Below are positions 56,639-64,000 of a stretch of 64,000 nt of DNA, in pieces. The DNA comes from Candidatus Limnocylindrales bacterium (GTDB lineage Bacteria; Moduliflexota; Moduliflexia; Moduliflexales; JAUQPW01). The translations under genes were made by a program, and so were the position numbers. The notes under the pieces were generated by a model. It had not been told where the DNA came from, made no database searches, and saw nothing but the letters and a program-made list of their open reading frames with translations. Every line of letters starts with the position of its first letter. Position 1 is the first letter of the stretch. The DNA lies in the NCBI GenBank assembly GCA_035559535.1, contig DATMBG010000015.1, positions 31,345 through 95,344 on the forward strand, read 5' to 3'.

Positions 56639-59098
56639 ATGGCCCTTCAAGCTCAGACCGTACCCATCAGCATCAAAGAGGAGATGCGAACCTCTTATCT
56701 GGATTATGCCATGAGCGTCATCATCAGCCGGGCTTTGCCGGATGTTCGAGATGGGCTTAAGCCGGTTCACCGGCGCATTCTCTATACCATGTATGAAATG
56801 GGACTCCACTGGAACCGGCCTTACAAGAAATCGGCCCGGGTCGTCGGTGAGGTAATGGGAAAATACCACCCCCATGGGGATGCTCCTATCTATGAAGCCA
56901 TAGTTCGAATGGCCCAGGACTTCTCCATGCGATACCCTTTGGTGGATGGGCAGGGGAATTTCGGTAGCCTGGATGGAGACCCCCCGGCAGCTATGAGATA
57001 CACAGAGTGCCGTCTGGCGAAAATCACCGAAGAGATGCTGGCAGATATCGATAAAAACACGGTGGATTTTAACCCAAACTATGATGAGTCTCTCACCGAA
57101 CCGGCCCTTATTCCCTCCAAACTTCCTAATCTGATCGTTAACGGCTCTTCTGGAATTGCCGTAGGTATGGCTACCAATATTCCCCCTCATAATCTAACCG
57201 AAACCATCGACGCACTCACAGCCCTCATTGAAAACCCGGACCTGGATGTGGAAGAATTGTGTAAAATCATTCAAGGCCCTGATTTTCCTACCGGCGGCGT
57301 TATCTATGGACGAAAAGGGATTTATGAAGCTTACGCTACGGGGCGAGGTAAAATCCAGGTAAGGGCTAAAGCTTATATTGAGCGGGAAAGAACGGGTAAA
57401 GAAAATATCATCATTACCGAGATTCCTTATCAGGTGAATAAAGCCAAACTCATCGAAAAAATCGCTGAACTCGTTCGATTAAAAAAAATCGATGGAATCT
57501 CCGACATCCGGGATGAATCCGACCGGAATGGGGTTCGGGTGGTCGTTGAGTTAAAACGGGGTGAGGTCGCTGCGGTGATTTTAAACCAGCTGTTTAAGCA
57601 TACCCAGATGCAAATTACCTTTGGGGTGATTATGCTGGCTCTGGTTAATAATCAACCCCGTATCTTGAATCTCAAAGAGATTCTGGAAGCCTTCATCGAG
57701 CATCGGCGAGAAGTCATCCTTCGTCGCACCCGATACGAGCTGGAGAAAGCTGAAGAGAGGGCTCATATCCTGGAGGGCCTCAGAATTGCTCTGGATCATC
57801 TGGATGCCGTTATCACCCTGATTCGATCTTCCCGGACTGTGGAAGATGCTAAAAATAGCCTTATAAATAGATTCCAGCTTACTGAAACACAGGCCGGAGC
57901 CATTCTGGAGATGCGGCTCCAAAGACTCACCGGGCTTGAGCGAAAGAAGATTAATGAGGAATACGAAGAAGTGATTAAGGAAATTGAAAGACTCCGGGCA
58001 ATCCTGGGAAGCCCGGCTTTGGTCATGAGCGTGATCAAAAAGGAGCTCAAGGAGCTCAAAGAAGCTTATGGAGATGACCGACGGACAGAGATTATAGAAG
58101 AAGAAGCCGAGATCGACCTGGAAGATATGATCGCCGAGGAAGACATGGTGGTTCTTATTACCCGGGATGGGTATATCAAACGAAGCCCTTTAACCCTTTA
58201 TCGTAGTCAGAAACGCCGGGGGAAAGGTGTCGTCGGAATTGTAGCCAAAGAAGAAGACCTGGTCGAACATTTATTTATTGCCTCTACCCATGACAATATC
58301 CTGGTGTTTTCCGATAAGGGTAAAGTATACTGGTTGAAAGTTCATGAAATCCCGGAAGCCGGACGACAGGCTAAGGGGAAGGCAATTGTTAATATGATCC
58401 AGATGGCTTCTGATGAGAAGGTCGCAACGATCCTTGCCGTAAAGGAATTTAGAGAGGATAGATATGTCATTCAGGTTACCAAGAAAGGAATTATTAAAAA
58501 AACCCCTCTTTCTGCTTACAGTAATCCCCGAGCAGCCGGAATCATCGCTTTGATAATCGACGAGGGCGATGAACTGGTCGCCGTAAGATTGACCGACGGA
58601 AATCAGGATATTTTTCTAGGCACTAAGAAGGGAATCGCCATCCGTTTTAACGAACGGGAAGTACGGACTGTAGGAAGAGTGGCCCGTGGGGTCATCGGTA
58701 TTAATCTGGATGAAGGAGATGCCGTGGTTGGGATGGAGATTGTAAAGGATGGTTTTACCATGCTGGTTGTATCGGAGAAGGGATGTGGAAAACGAACGGA
58801 AGTTTCTGAATATCGCGTCCAGGGAAGAGGAGGAAGAGGTATCATTAATATGAAATGTACTCCTAAAACAGGGGACGTAGTAGGAATTTTACAGGTAGCC
58901 CAAGATGACGAAGTGGTAATGATTACTCAATCCGGTAAGATTATCCGGTTAAGTGTAAGCAACATCCGGGTCGTCGGTCGGAATACCCAGGGTGTAACCC
59001 TACAATCCCTGGAAGGGGAGGATAAAGTGGTGGCTATTGCCAGGGTGGTAGAAAAAGATCAACTTCCTTCTTCTGAAGAGGAACCTGCACAATCCTAG
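56639..59098 (+). CDS. gyrA: DNA gyrase subunit A
   Basis: 819 residues from ATG 56639 ([20 protein letters not shown]). AMRYTECRL holds the catalytic tyrosine; [20 protein letters not shown] and [18 protein letters not shown] form the breakage-reunion site. The C-terminal pinwheel contains QKRRGKG, a GyrA-box-like motif, so this is gyrase rather than topoisomerase IV. No Shine-Dalgarno sequence precedes the ATG. An in-frame GTG at 56591 would start inside the foldback and is less likely. Confidence 0.97.
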   Translation: MALQAQTVPISIKEEMRTSYLDYAMSVIISRALPDVRDGLKPVHRRILYTMYEMGLHWNRPYKKSARVVGEVMGKYHPHGDAPIYEAIVRMAQDFSMRYPLVDGQGNFGSLDGDPPAAMRYTECRLAKITEEMLADIDKNTVDFNPNYDESLTEPALIPSKLPNLIVNGSSGIAVGMATNIPPHNLTETIDALTALIENPDLDVEELCKIIQGPDFPTGGVIYGRKGIYEAYATGRGKIQVRAKAYIERERTGKENIIITEIPYQVNKAKLIEKIAELVRLKKIDGISDIRDESDRNGVRVVVELKRGEVAAVILNQLFKHTQMQITFGVIMLALVNNQPRILNLKEILEAFIEHRREVILRRTRYELEKAEERAHILEGLRIALDHLDAVITLIRSSRTVEDAKNSLINRFQLTETQAGAILEMRLQRLTGLERKKINEEYEEVIKEIERLRAILGSPALVMSVIKKELKELKEAYGDDRRTEIIEEEAEIDLEDMIAEEDMVVLITRDGYIKRSPLTLYRSQKRRGKGVVGIVAKEEDLVEHLFIASTHDNILVFSDKGKVYWLKVHEIPEAGRQAKGKAIVNMIQMASDEKVATILAVKEFREDRYVIQVTKKGIIKKTPLSAYSNPRAAGIIALIIDEGDELVAVRLTDGNQDIFLGTKKGIAIRFNEREVRTVGRVARGVIGINLDEGDAVVGMEIVKDGFTMLVVSEKGCGKRTEVSEYRVQGRGGRGIINMKCTPKTGDVVGILQVAQDDEVVMITQSGKIIRLSVSNIRVVGRNTQGVTLQSLEGEDKVVAIARVVEKDQLPSSEEEPAQS

Positions 59099-59396
59099 AT
59101 GCAACTCCGCCAGGAGACCGAGGATGAAAATACGACTCTCTAAAACGCAGGGATGGGGGAATATGATAGAGAGATGCAGGGAATAGTCCGGGGATCCTAT
59201 GCCGTAAACCCCGCGTCCTTGTATTTTTTGGTGGAACCATAACATGACCCGTAAGGGTCATCCCTATATAACCTACCTGCTAAAGGATGGCTCCCTGGGA
59301 TGATCATCGGATCTCTTCAGACAACCTTTTCATGGGGAATGGGTAAAGACAAACTATCCAGACTTAAATAATGAAAATTTTTTATCGGAGGTGAAA
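59099..59396 (+). other. gyrA-tatC gap
   Basis: 298 bp without a coding frame. I see no promoter match better than chance and no terminator with a T-run. Confidence 0.3.
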
Positions 59397-60164
59397 ATGG
59401 AAGGGATTGATAAAGAAGTTTTGAAAGATATCCAGTCTCATGAGATAGACGAAAAAAAGATGCCGTTTACGGCCCACCTGGCGGAATTAAGGATGCGTCT
59501 CATCTGGATTTGTCTGAGTTTGGGGATTTGTTTCGCTGTTGTATATCCCAACTCTGAAAGGCTCCTTCTATTTCTTCAAAGGCCCCTGGGGCAGAAGCTT
59601 ATAATGATTTCTCCTACCGAGAGTTTTATGGTTTATCTAAAACTCTCTTTTTTTGGAGCCCTCATTTTATCCGTACCCATGATCCTTTATCAACTCTGGG
59701 CTTTCGTTGCACCTGGTTTATATCCCAGTGAAAAAAGATTAGCCCTTCCCTTTGTTATTTTTACCACCTTTTGTTTTGCTTTAGGAGCAGTCTTCGCCTA
59801 TGAACTTGCTCTCCCGATTGGTTTAAAGTTTCTATTAAAATTTGGAGGGGATCTGGTAACACCGATGATCTCTGTAGCCAACTATGTCTCTTTTGTGGGA
59901 ATGCTCCTGCTGGCTTTCGGTTTTGTCTTTGAATTCCCGGTTCTTATCGTCCTTTTTGTTAAGTTAGGACTGGTAACTTCGGCATTCCTTAGGAAAAATA
60001 GAAAATACGTTATCCTGGGTATTTTCATTATTGCCGCCGTACTAACCCCGGGACCCGATGTCTTTTCGCAGTTTTTAATGGCTCTACCTTTGTGGTTTTT
60101 ATATGAAATATCTCTTCTGATTGCTATCTTTTTTGAAAGAAGTAAGAGAAAGGATGAGTTATGA
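59397..60164 (+). CDS. tatC: Sec-independent protein translocase TatC
   Basis: 255 residues from ATG 59397, with GGAGGTG just upstream (a GTG at 59391 is too close to that site). Six membrane segments. FTAHLAELRMRLI is the conserved cytoplasmic N-terminal motif that recognises twin-arginine signals; SPTESFMVYLKLSFFGA and FVAPGLYPSEKR follow, and FxxEFPVLIVLF and LTPGPDVFSQ end it. TatA/B genes are not in the window. The 3' end overlaps the first unit of a foldback repeat. Confidence 0.95.
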   Translation: MEGIDKEVLKDIQSHEIDEKKMPFTAHLAELRMRLIWICLSLGICFAVVYPNSERLLLFLQRPLGQKLIMISPTESFMVYLKLSFFGALILSVPMILYQLWAFVAPGLYPSEKRLALPFVIFTTFCFALGAVFAYELALPIGLKFLLKFGGDLVTPMISVANYVSFVGMLLLAFGFVFEFPVLIVLFVKLGLVTSAFLRKNRKYVILGIFIIAAVLTPGPDVFSQFLMALPLWFLYEISLLIAIFFERSKRKDEL

Positions 60165-60166
60165 AG

Positions 60167-60200
60167 GATGAAGGATGAATTTTACTTTTCATCCTTCATC
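60167..60200. repeat. Foldback of 7-bp units (tatC-rpmE)
   Basis: Perfect 13-bp arms GATGAAGGATGAA/TTCATCCTTCATC, built of GGATGAA heptamers, an 8-base loop. It lies between convergent genes and could act as a terminator-like stem. Confidence 0.75.
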
Positions 60201-60202
60201 AA

Positions 60203-60418
60203 CTAACCTTTAGTCTTTGCCTCTTTACCGTATTTCTTTTGGAATCTCTCCACACGACCTGCTGTGTCTACCAGTTTTTGTTTTCCGGTATAATAAGGAT
60301 GGCAATTAGAGCAGATTTCCACGTGGATGTTTTCCTTGGTTGAGCGCGTTTCAATCACATTACCACAGGCGCAGACGATGGTGGCAGGAACATATTTAGG
60401 GTGAATATTCTTTTTCAT
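60203..60418 (-). CDS. rpmE: 50S ribosomal protein L31, zinc-binding form
   Basis: 71 residues from MKKNIHPKY (ATG 60418); longer upstream frames are not family-like. VCACGN and [13 protein letters not shown] give the CxC and CxxC zinc ligands of the C+ (zinc) form. No Shine-Dalgarno is seen, and a foldback precedes the ATG. It follows rho on the same strand. Confidence 0.95.
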   Translation of the reverse strand: MKKNIHPKYVPATIVCACGNVIETRSTKENIHVEICSNCHPYYTGKQKLVDTAGRVERFQKKYGKEAKTKG

Positions 60419-60429
60419 GGCTGGTGAAT

Positions 60430-60489
60430 CGTCCATTGTTGGTTGTTTGTTATTTCTAACAGACAACAGGCAACAAGCAACGAGCAAAA
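60430..60489. repeat. Foldback of 7-bp units (rho-rpmE gap)
   Basis: On the minus strand GTTGCTT, GTTGCCT, GTTGTCT form one arm and CAAACAACCAACAATG the other. It fills the whole rho-rpmE gap. Confidence 0.65.
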
Positions 60490-61785
60490 TTATTTACTGG
60501 TACTTGTCATCATTAAATCTAAAAAGTCTCGATTGGTTTTAGTAGCTTTCAGCTTTTCCAGAAGGAGTTCCATAGCTTCCACGACATTGAGGGAATGGAG
60601 AACCTTATGAAGGATCCAAATCTTATTCAAATCATTGGGATCTAAGAGAAGCTCATCTTTCCGGGTTCCGGATTTATTAATATCAATGGCCGGAAACACC
60701 CGTTTCTCCACTAATTTCCTATCCAGATGAAGCTCCATATTTCCGGTTCCTTTAAATTCCTCGAAAATAACATCATCCATTCTGCTTCCGGTATCAATAA
60801 GGGCCGTAGCAATAATCGTTAAGCTTCCTCCTTCTTCGATGTTTCTGGCTGCACCAAAAAATCGTTTAGGTTTCTGGAGAGCGTTGGCATCCAATCCTCC
60901 GGTTAATACTTTGCCACTGGGTGGGGTTACCGTATTATAAGCCCGGGCCAGTCGGGTTATGCTATCTAATAAAATCACCACATCTCGCTTATGCTCTACC
61001 AGACGTTTGGCTTTTTGGATGACCATTTCAGCTACCTGGACATGGCGTTGAGCAGGTTCATCAAAGGTTGAACTGATCACTTCCCCATCCACAGAACGCT
61101 GCATATCTGTGACTTCTTCAGGTCGTTCGTCGATGAGAAGTACAATGAGAATAACCTCTGGATGATTAATGGCCAGAGCTCTGGCAATAGCCTGCAACAA
61201 CATGGTTTTTCCCGTTCTGGGTGGAGCTACGATCAGCCCCCTCTGACCCTTTCCTATAGGAGTAATAAGGTCCATAACCCGCGTGGAAAGATCGGCAGGA
61301 TCATGTTCCAAGATTAATCGCTCAATGGGGTATAGAGGTGTTAAGTTATCAAATAAAATTTTATCCTTGGAAAGTTCCGGGTCTTCAAAGTTGATAGCTT
61401 CTACTTTTAGCAGAGCAAAATACCTTTCATTATCCTTGGGAGGACGAACCTGACCGGCTACAGTATCCCCGGTCTGGAGATTAAATTTCCGAATCTGAGA
61501 GGGGGAAATATAGATATCATCCGGGCTGGGAAGATAGTTATAATTGGGAGCTCTTAGAAAACCAAATCCATCCGGTAGCGTCTCTAAGACTCCTTCAGAG
61601 AAAATTAATCCATTCCGCTCTGTTTGAGCTTGAAGGATTTTGAAGATGAGTTCTTGTTTTCGTAAACCACTAATTCCGGTAATTTTAAACTCTTTGGCCA
61701 AGGCATTCAACTCGGCCATAGTTTTGTTTTGTAGATCAACGATGTTCAATGTGTTGTGATTGTTTGATTTAACTTGAACTGACAT
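60490..61785 (-). CDS. rho: Transcription termination factor Rho
   Basis: 431 residues. The N-terminal RNA-binding domain has [20 protein letters not shown], the ATPase Walker A is [12 protein letters not shown], Walker [17 protein letters not shown], with the Q-loop and R-loop [20 protein letters not shown] between and after them. Hexameric helicase that ends transcription. A strong AGGAGG precedes the ATG. rpmE follows. Confidence 0.98.
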   Translation of the reverse strand: MSVQVKSNNHNTLNIVDLQNKTMAELNALAKEFKITGISGLRKQELIFKILQAQTERNGLIFSEGVLETLPDGFGFLRAPNYNYLPSPDDIYISPSQIRKFNLQTGDTVAGQVRPPKDNERYFALLKVEAINFEDPELSKDKILFDNLTPLYPIERLILEHDPADLSTRVMDLITPIGKGQRGLIVAPPRTGKTMLLQAIARALAINHPEVILIVLLIDERPEEVTDMQRSVDGEVISSTFDEPAQRHVQVAEMVIQKAKRLVEHKRDVVILLDSITRLARAYNTVTPPSGKVLTGGLDANALQKPKRFFGAARNIEEGGSLTIIATALIDTGSRMDDVIFEEFKGTGNMELHLDRKLVEKRVFPAIDINKSGTRKDELLLDPNDLNKIWILHKVLHSLNVVEAMELLLEKLKATKTNRDFLDLMMTSTSK

Positions 61786-62300
61786 GAATATACCTCCTGA
61801 CTATCCTTTCGACTTTTTGGGTTTAGTTGAGGAGAGCAGCATTAAGCTCGAACTAAATCCCAAAAATTAGTGCTCACAAATCCTCACCTACACCAAATCC
61901 TACCATCCTTACTTGTTTTGGGGATTTCTTTTCCTGTTTAGCAAGGAGAGGCTTCGAACTGAGAGAGAAGAATAAACATCACTTGAGGCAAAACCTAGCG
62001 GACTTCTCACTATTCATTCAAGAACCGCTTTTTCAAAGAAAAAGGTTGTGATGTTAACTGCTTTGGGTATTGTTTTTCTTGTATCTCCTGAAGTCACCTT
62101 CCAAAAAATATTTTCTAGCTAATTTATTCCCTTTATTTTTGGAGATACTTTCGACCGAAGTGAACCATTCTCAGAAATATTTATTAAGGTCGGGGTTTTT
62201 GAAGCATACCTAGAAGTGATTAATCGTCCTTGTAGTTCCTTTTTTAAAATAAAAATTTGTAACACATTTGTCAAGAAATTTTAAAATAACCGGTAGATAT
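61786..62300 (-). other. Long rho leader region
   Basis: 515 bp with no gene; the promoter lies at its far end (62246-62274). A leader this long fits autoregulation of rho by attenuation, which is known in other bacteria but not shown here. Confidence 0.4.
62246..62274 (-). promoter_or_regulatory. Promoter for rho
   Basis: On the minus strand TTGACA (62274-62269), a 17-bp spacer and TATTTT (62251-62246), just past the stop codon of the next gene upstream. Confidence 0.55.
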
Positions 62301-62741
62301 TTAAGATTTCTCCTGATAACTTCGTAAAAGTCCTCTACCAGAGGTTTCAATGGCCATATGGACATCCTCTTCAGCACAATCCATCATTTCAACAGTATAA
62401 CTGACAGCTTTCTTAAAATCTCCATTACATAATTTATAATTATAACGAAATTCAGCAAGAATATTATCATAATATCTACTACTTCTTTGGAGATCTACTT
62501 TCTCATAAAATTCCTTCTCCGTTTCGGTAATGGTTCTTTTCAACGCTTCAATGGCTTCCTCTTTGGTCGATTTTCCATCTAAAATCAACTGGGCATACTT
62601 ATAAATCGCCGATTGATAAAGACCACCGGATTTGTTAATCAAGGAGGGAATGTCCTTAATTTGAAAGGGTTTAATCTCACAGGCCGCAGCCAGTTCATCA
62701 ATAACTTCCTGAAGCTGAACAAGATCTTGATCTATGTTCAT
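62301..62741 (-). CDS. Hypothetical protein of 146 residues
   Basis: Unrecognised. Helical, acidic: MNIDQDLVQLQEVIDELAAA, then a middle QSAIYKYAQLILDGKSTKEE and RTITETEKEFYEKVDL. Cysteines at about 21, 105 and 122 are not arranged in a motif. No signal or membrane segment. It has its own transcript start nearby, and the rho promoter begins at its end. The reading frame fills the space well and has normal codon use, so it is likely real. Confidence 0.6.
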   Translation of the reverse strand: MNIDQDLVQLQEVIDELAAACEIKPFQIKDIPSLINKSGGLYQSAIYKYAQLILDGKSTKEEAIEALKRTITETEKEFYEKVDLQRSSRYYDNILAEFRYNYKLCNGDFKKAVSYTVEMMDCAEEDVHMAIETSGRGLLRSYQEKS

Positions 62742-63266
62742 TTACGTAAGTTGTTCTTTAATCTGCGGATAAAAAATAAGGAGTGAAAAGGTCTCTCTAG
62801 CCGGGCGTTGGTCTCTACTTACCTGTGAATATTTATCAATAAAAGTAGATGCAAGTTGTTCATCTGTCAATCAAAATTTGAGTTAATCATGGAGAAGGGT
62901 ATTTTTCCCTTGACAAAATAGCCTAGAATAATGTAACTATTATAGCTGGGCAGTTATATTTCATACATAATTGAAATTAAGAACCTACAAGAAGTCCAGA
63001 ATTTCTAAAGCTAAGCTCACACACAGAAGAAGCTATTCTGGGTAAATAGATTTATTTCAAATTATTCAAACCTGACTTAATCGAGAAAAATCACAAATTT
63101 CATAATAATTTTAATAAGGGCTTGAAGAAAATCCAGATAGGTAGTACTATACTCTGTACACTTTACTCATCTGAAATGCCAGATGAGGAGAAATTTTATA
63201 AGCATAAGCGAAGCCCAGAAAGTTAAGAGAATAAAGAATTATTTACTTTAAAAGAGGATGTGGTAT
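62742..63266 (+). other. Region before the tRNA cluster
   Basis: 525 bp, AT-rich, no gene. A TTGACA at 62910-62915 lacks a well-spaced -10. A better candidate promoter is at 63122-63150. Confidence 0.4.
63122..63150 (+). promoter_or_regulatory. Candidate promoter for the tRNA-tuf operon
   Basis: TTGAAG (63122-63127), 17-bp spacer, TACTAT (63145-63150), 117 bp before the first tRNA. Confidence 0.4.
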
Positions 63267-63339
63267 GCTGGCGTAGCTCAACAGGTAGAGCGGCTGATTT
63301 GTAATCAGCGGGTCGGGGGTTCAAATCCCTTCGCCAGCT
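63267..63339 (+). tRNA. tRNA-Thr (anticodon TGT)
   Basis: GCTGGCG pairs with CGCCAGC; anticodon stem GCTGA/TCAGC with loop TTTGTAA gives TGT; GGTTCAAATCC is the T arm. No CCA is encoded. Confidence 0.95.
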
Positions 63340-63365
63340 TTGTTTCATCCCTTGGTTTTATATAA

Positions 63366-63448
63366 GGGGAGATACCCAAGCGGCCAACGGGGGCAGACTG
63401 TAAATCTGCTGGTGTAATCCTTCGGAGGTTCGAATCCTCCTCTCCCCA
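63366..63448 (+). tRNA. tRNA-Tyr (anticodon GTA)
   Basis: GGGGAGA pairs with TCTCCCC; anticodon stem GCAGA/TCTGC with loop CTGTAAA gives GTA. The long variable arm is as expected of bacterial tyrosine tRNA. Confidence 0.95.
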
Positions 63449-63556
63449 TATCTCCTCAGAACCCAGAAGTCAAAGTAAAGAGCAATTAAGAGCGGATAGT
63501 TGCGGATAGTTAAAAAATTTCCCTTGTCAGCCTGGTTTCTGGGTTCTTGGACCAGG

Positions 63557-63633
63557 GCGGGAATAGCTCAGTTGGCTAGAGCGCCAGCCTTCCAAGCTGG
63601 GGGTCGCGGGTTCGAATCCCGTTTCCCGCTCCA
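63557..63633 (+). tRNA. tRNA-Gly (anticodon TCC)
   Basis: GCGGGAA pairs with TTCCCGC; anticodon stem CCAGC/GCTGG with loop CTTCCAA gives TCC. CCA is encoded, unlike in its neighbours. Confidence 0.95.
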
Positions 63634-63651
63634 AATCTATCTTATAAGCCT

Positions 63652-63724
<73 letters not shown>

Positions 63725-63764
63725 TTATACCTTAAAGAAAGAATAATCATCACAGCCTTTAATA

Positions 63765-63856
63765 CAGAATAAAGGATGCGCAGGAACACGTAGAATGTAA
63801 GATGAGTCCAAACACTATCTTAACGTTTTACGTTTTATATTTTGCGCCTTTAGGAT
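63765..63856. repeat. Foldback-like 7-bp units before tuf
   Basis: The right part is ACGTTTT, ACGTTTT, ATATTTT; the left part ACGTAGA, ATGTAAG, ATGAG is its rough complement. It is weak, listed because it fits the pattern of the other gene boundaries. Confidence 0.4.
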
Positions 63857-63860
63857 AGCG

Positions 63861-64000
63861 ATGAGCAAAGCGAAATTTGAGCGGACGAAGCCGCACGTGA
63901 ATATAGGGACCATTGGGCACGTAGACCACGGCAAGACGACCTTAACCAGTGCGATTACCAAGGTATTGGCCTTACAGGGATTGGCCCAGGCGAAGAACTA
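63861..64000 (+). CDS. tuf: Elongation factor Tu, N-terminal part only
   Basis: The window ends inside the gene. ATG 63861 has AGGA upstream. The product begins [20 protein letters not shown] and continues [17 protein letters not shown], with the P-loop GHVDHGKTT that binds GTP. The Thr-Tyr-Gly-Thr tRNA block before tuf is a common bacterial arrangement. Confidence 0.97.
   Translation, partial: MSKAKFERTKPHVNIGTIGHVDHGKTTLTSAITKVLALQGLAQAKN

Noticed and set aside
62910-62943. Promoter with TTGACA at 62910
   Set aside because: No -10 at 15-19 bp; TATTAT is 22 bp away.

Overview
The window is ordinary bacterial chromosome around the replication origin, with an accessory sensory region on its left. 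Gene order rpmH-rnpA-yidD-yidC-jag-mnmE-mnmG on one side and dnaA-dnaN-recF-remB-gyrB-gyrA on the other is the classic oriC neighbourhood. A YidC with a large periplasmic domain, TatC and several secreted proteins point to a Gram-negative-type envelope. A DUF507 protein, a RemB-like protein and a Thr-Tyr-Gly-Thr tRNA cluster before tuf are compatible with a Deltaproteobacteria, Nitrospirota or Methylomirabilota-like lineage, but no rRNA or marker here fixes the taxon and I make no firm call.

Layout. 1-2.3 kb: start of a DUF507 gene, rlmN and gpsA. 2.5-4.8 kb: a REC-PAS-GGDEF-EAL protein for cyclic-di-GMP turnover. 5.2-9.4 kb: glmS, a methyltransferase and a GNAT/FemAB-like transferase whose leader carries a GEMM-I (cyclic-dinucleotide) riboswitch. 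10-20 kb: a transducer with four HAMP domains and a solute-binding protein on the minus strand, then a plus-strand operon cheW-cheW-cheB-cheR(TPR)-cheA(REC) resembling Wsp/alternative-function chemosensory systems. 20.4 kb: first copy of a MITE-like palindromic repeat. 20.7-27.7 kb: small Zn-ribbon protein, hydrolase, helical-repeat protein, flippase-like protein, homoserine dehydrogenase, threonine synthase and a methyltransferase. 27.8-34.3 kb: ferredoxin-MBL protein, ferredoxin reductase, rarA, isocitrate lyase and a divergent RamB/ScfR-type regulator with two perfect palindromes between them. 34.4-39.8 kb: two large secreted SBBP-propeller proteins. 40-41 kb: a decayed Uma2 gene and a nucleotidyltransferase overlapping the extended 3' end of mnmG. 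41-59 kb: the oriC block, interrupted between remB and gyrB by a nuclease-like gene and the second MITE copy. 59-64 kb: tatC, rpmE, rho, an unknown gene, four tRNAs and the start of tuf.

How it fits together. The left half looks like a second-messenger-centred sensing module: a transducer/CheA pathway, a GGDEF-EAL response regulator and a riboswitch reading a cyclic dinucleotide. The secreted SBBP proteins could be surface outputs, but that link is inference. The most unusual DNA-level features are (i) the repeat pair whose 28-bp cores are inverted relative to their flanks, (ii) a set of intergenic foldbacks built from 7- or 8-bp degenerate tandem units, unlike in sequence but alike in architecture, and (iii) an MnmG whose reading frame runs into what looks like a small protein gene normally paired with the downstream nucleotidyltransferase.
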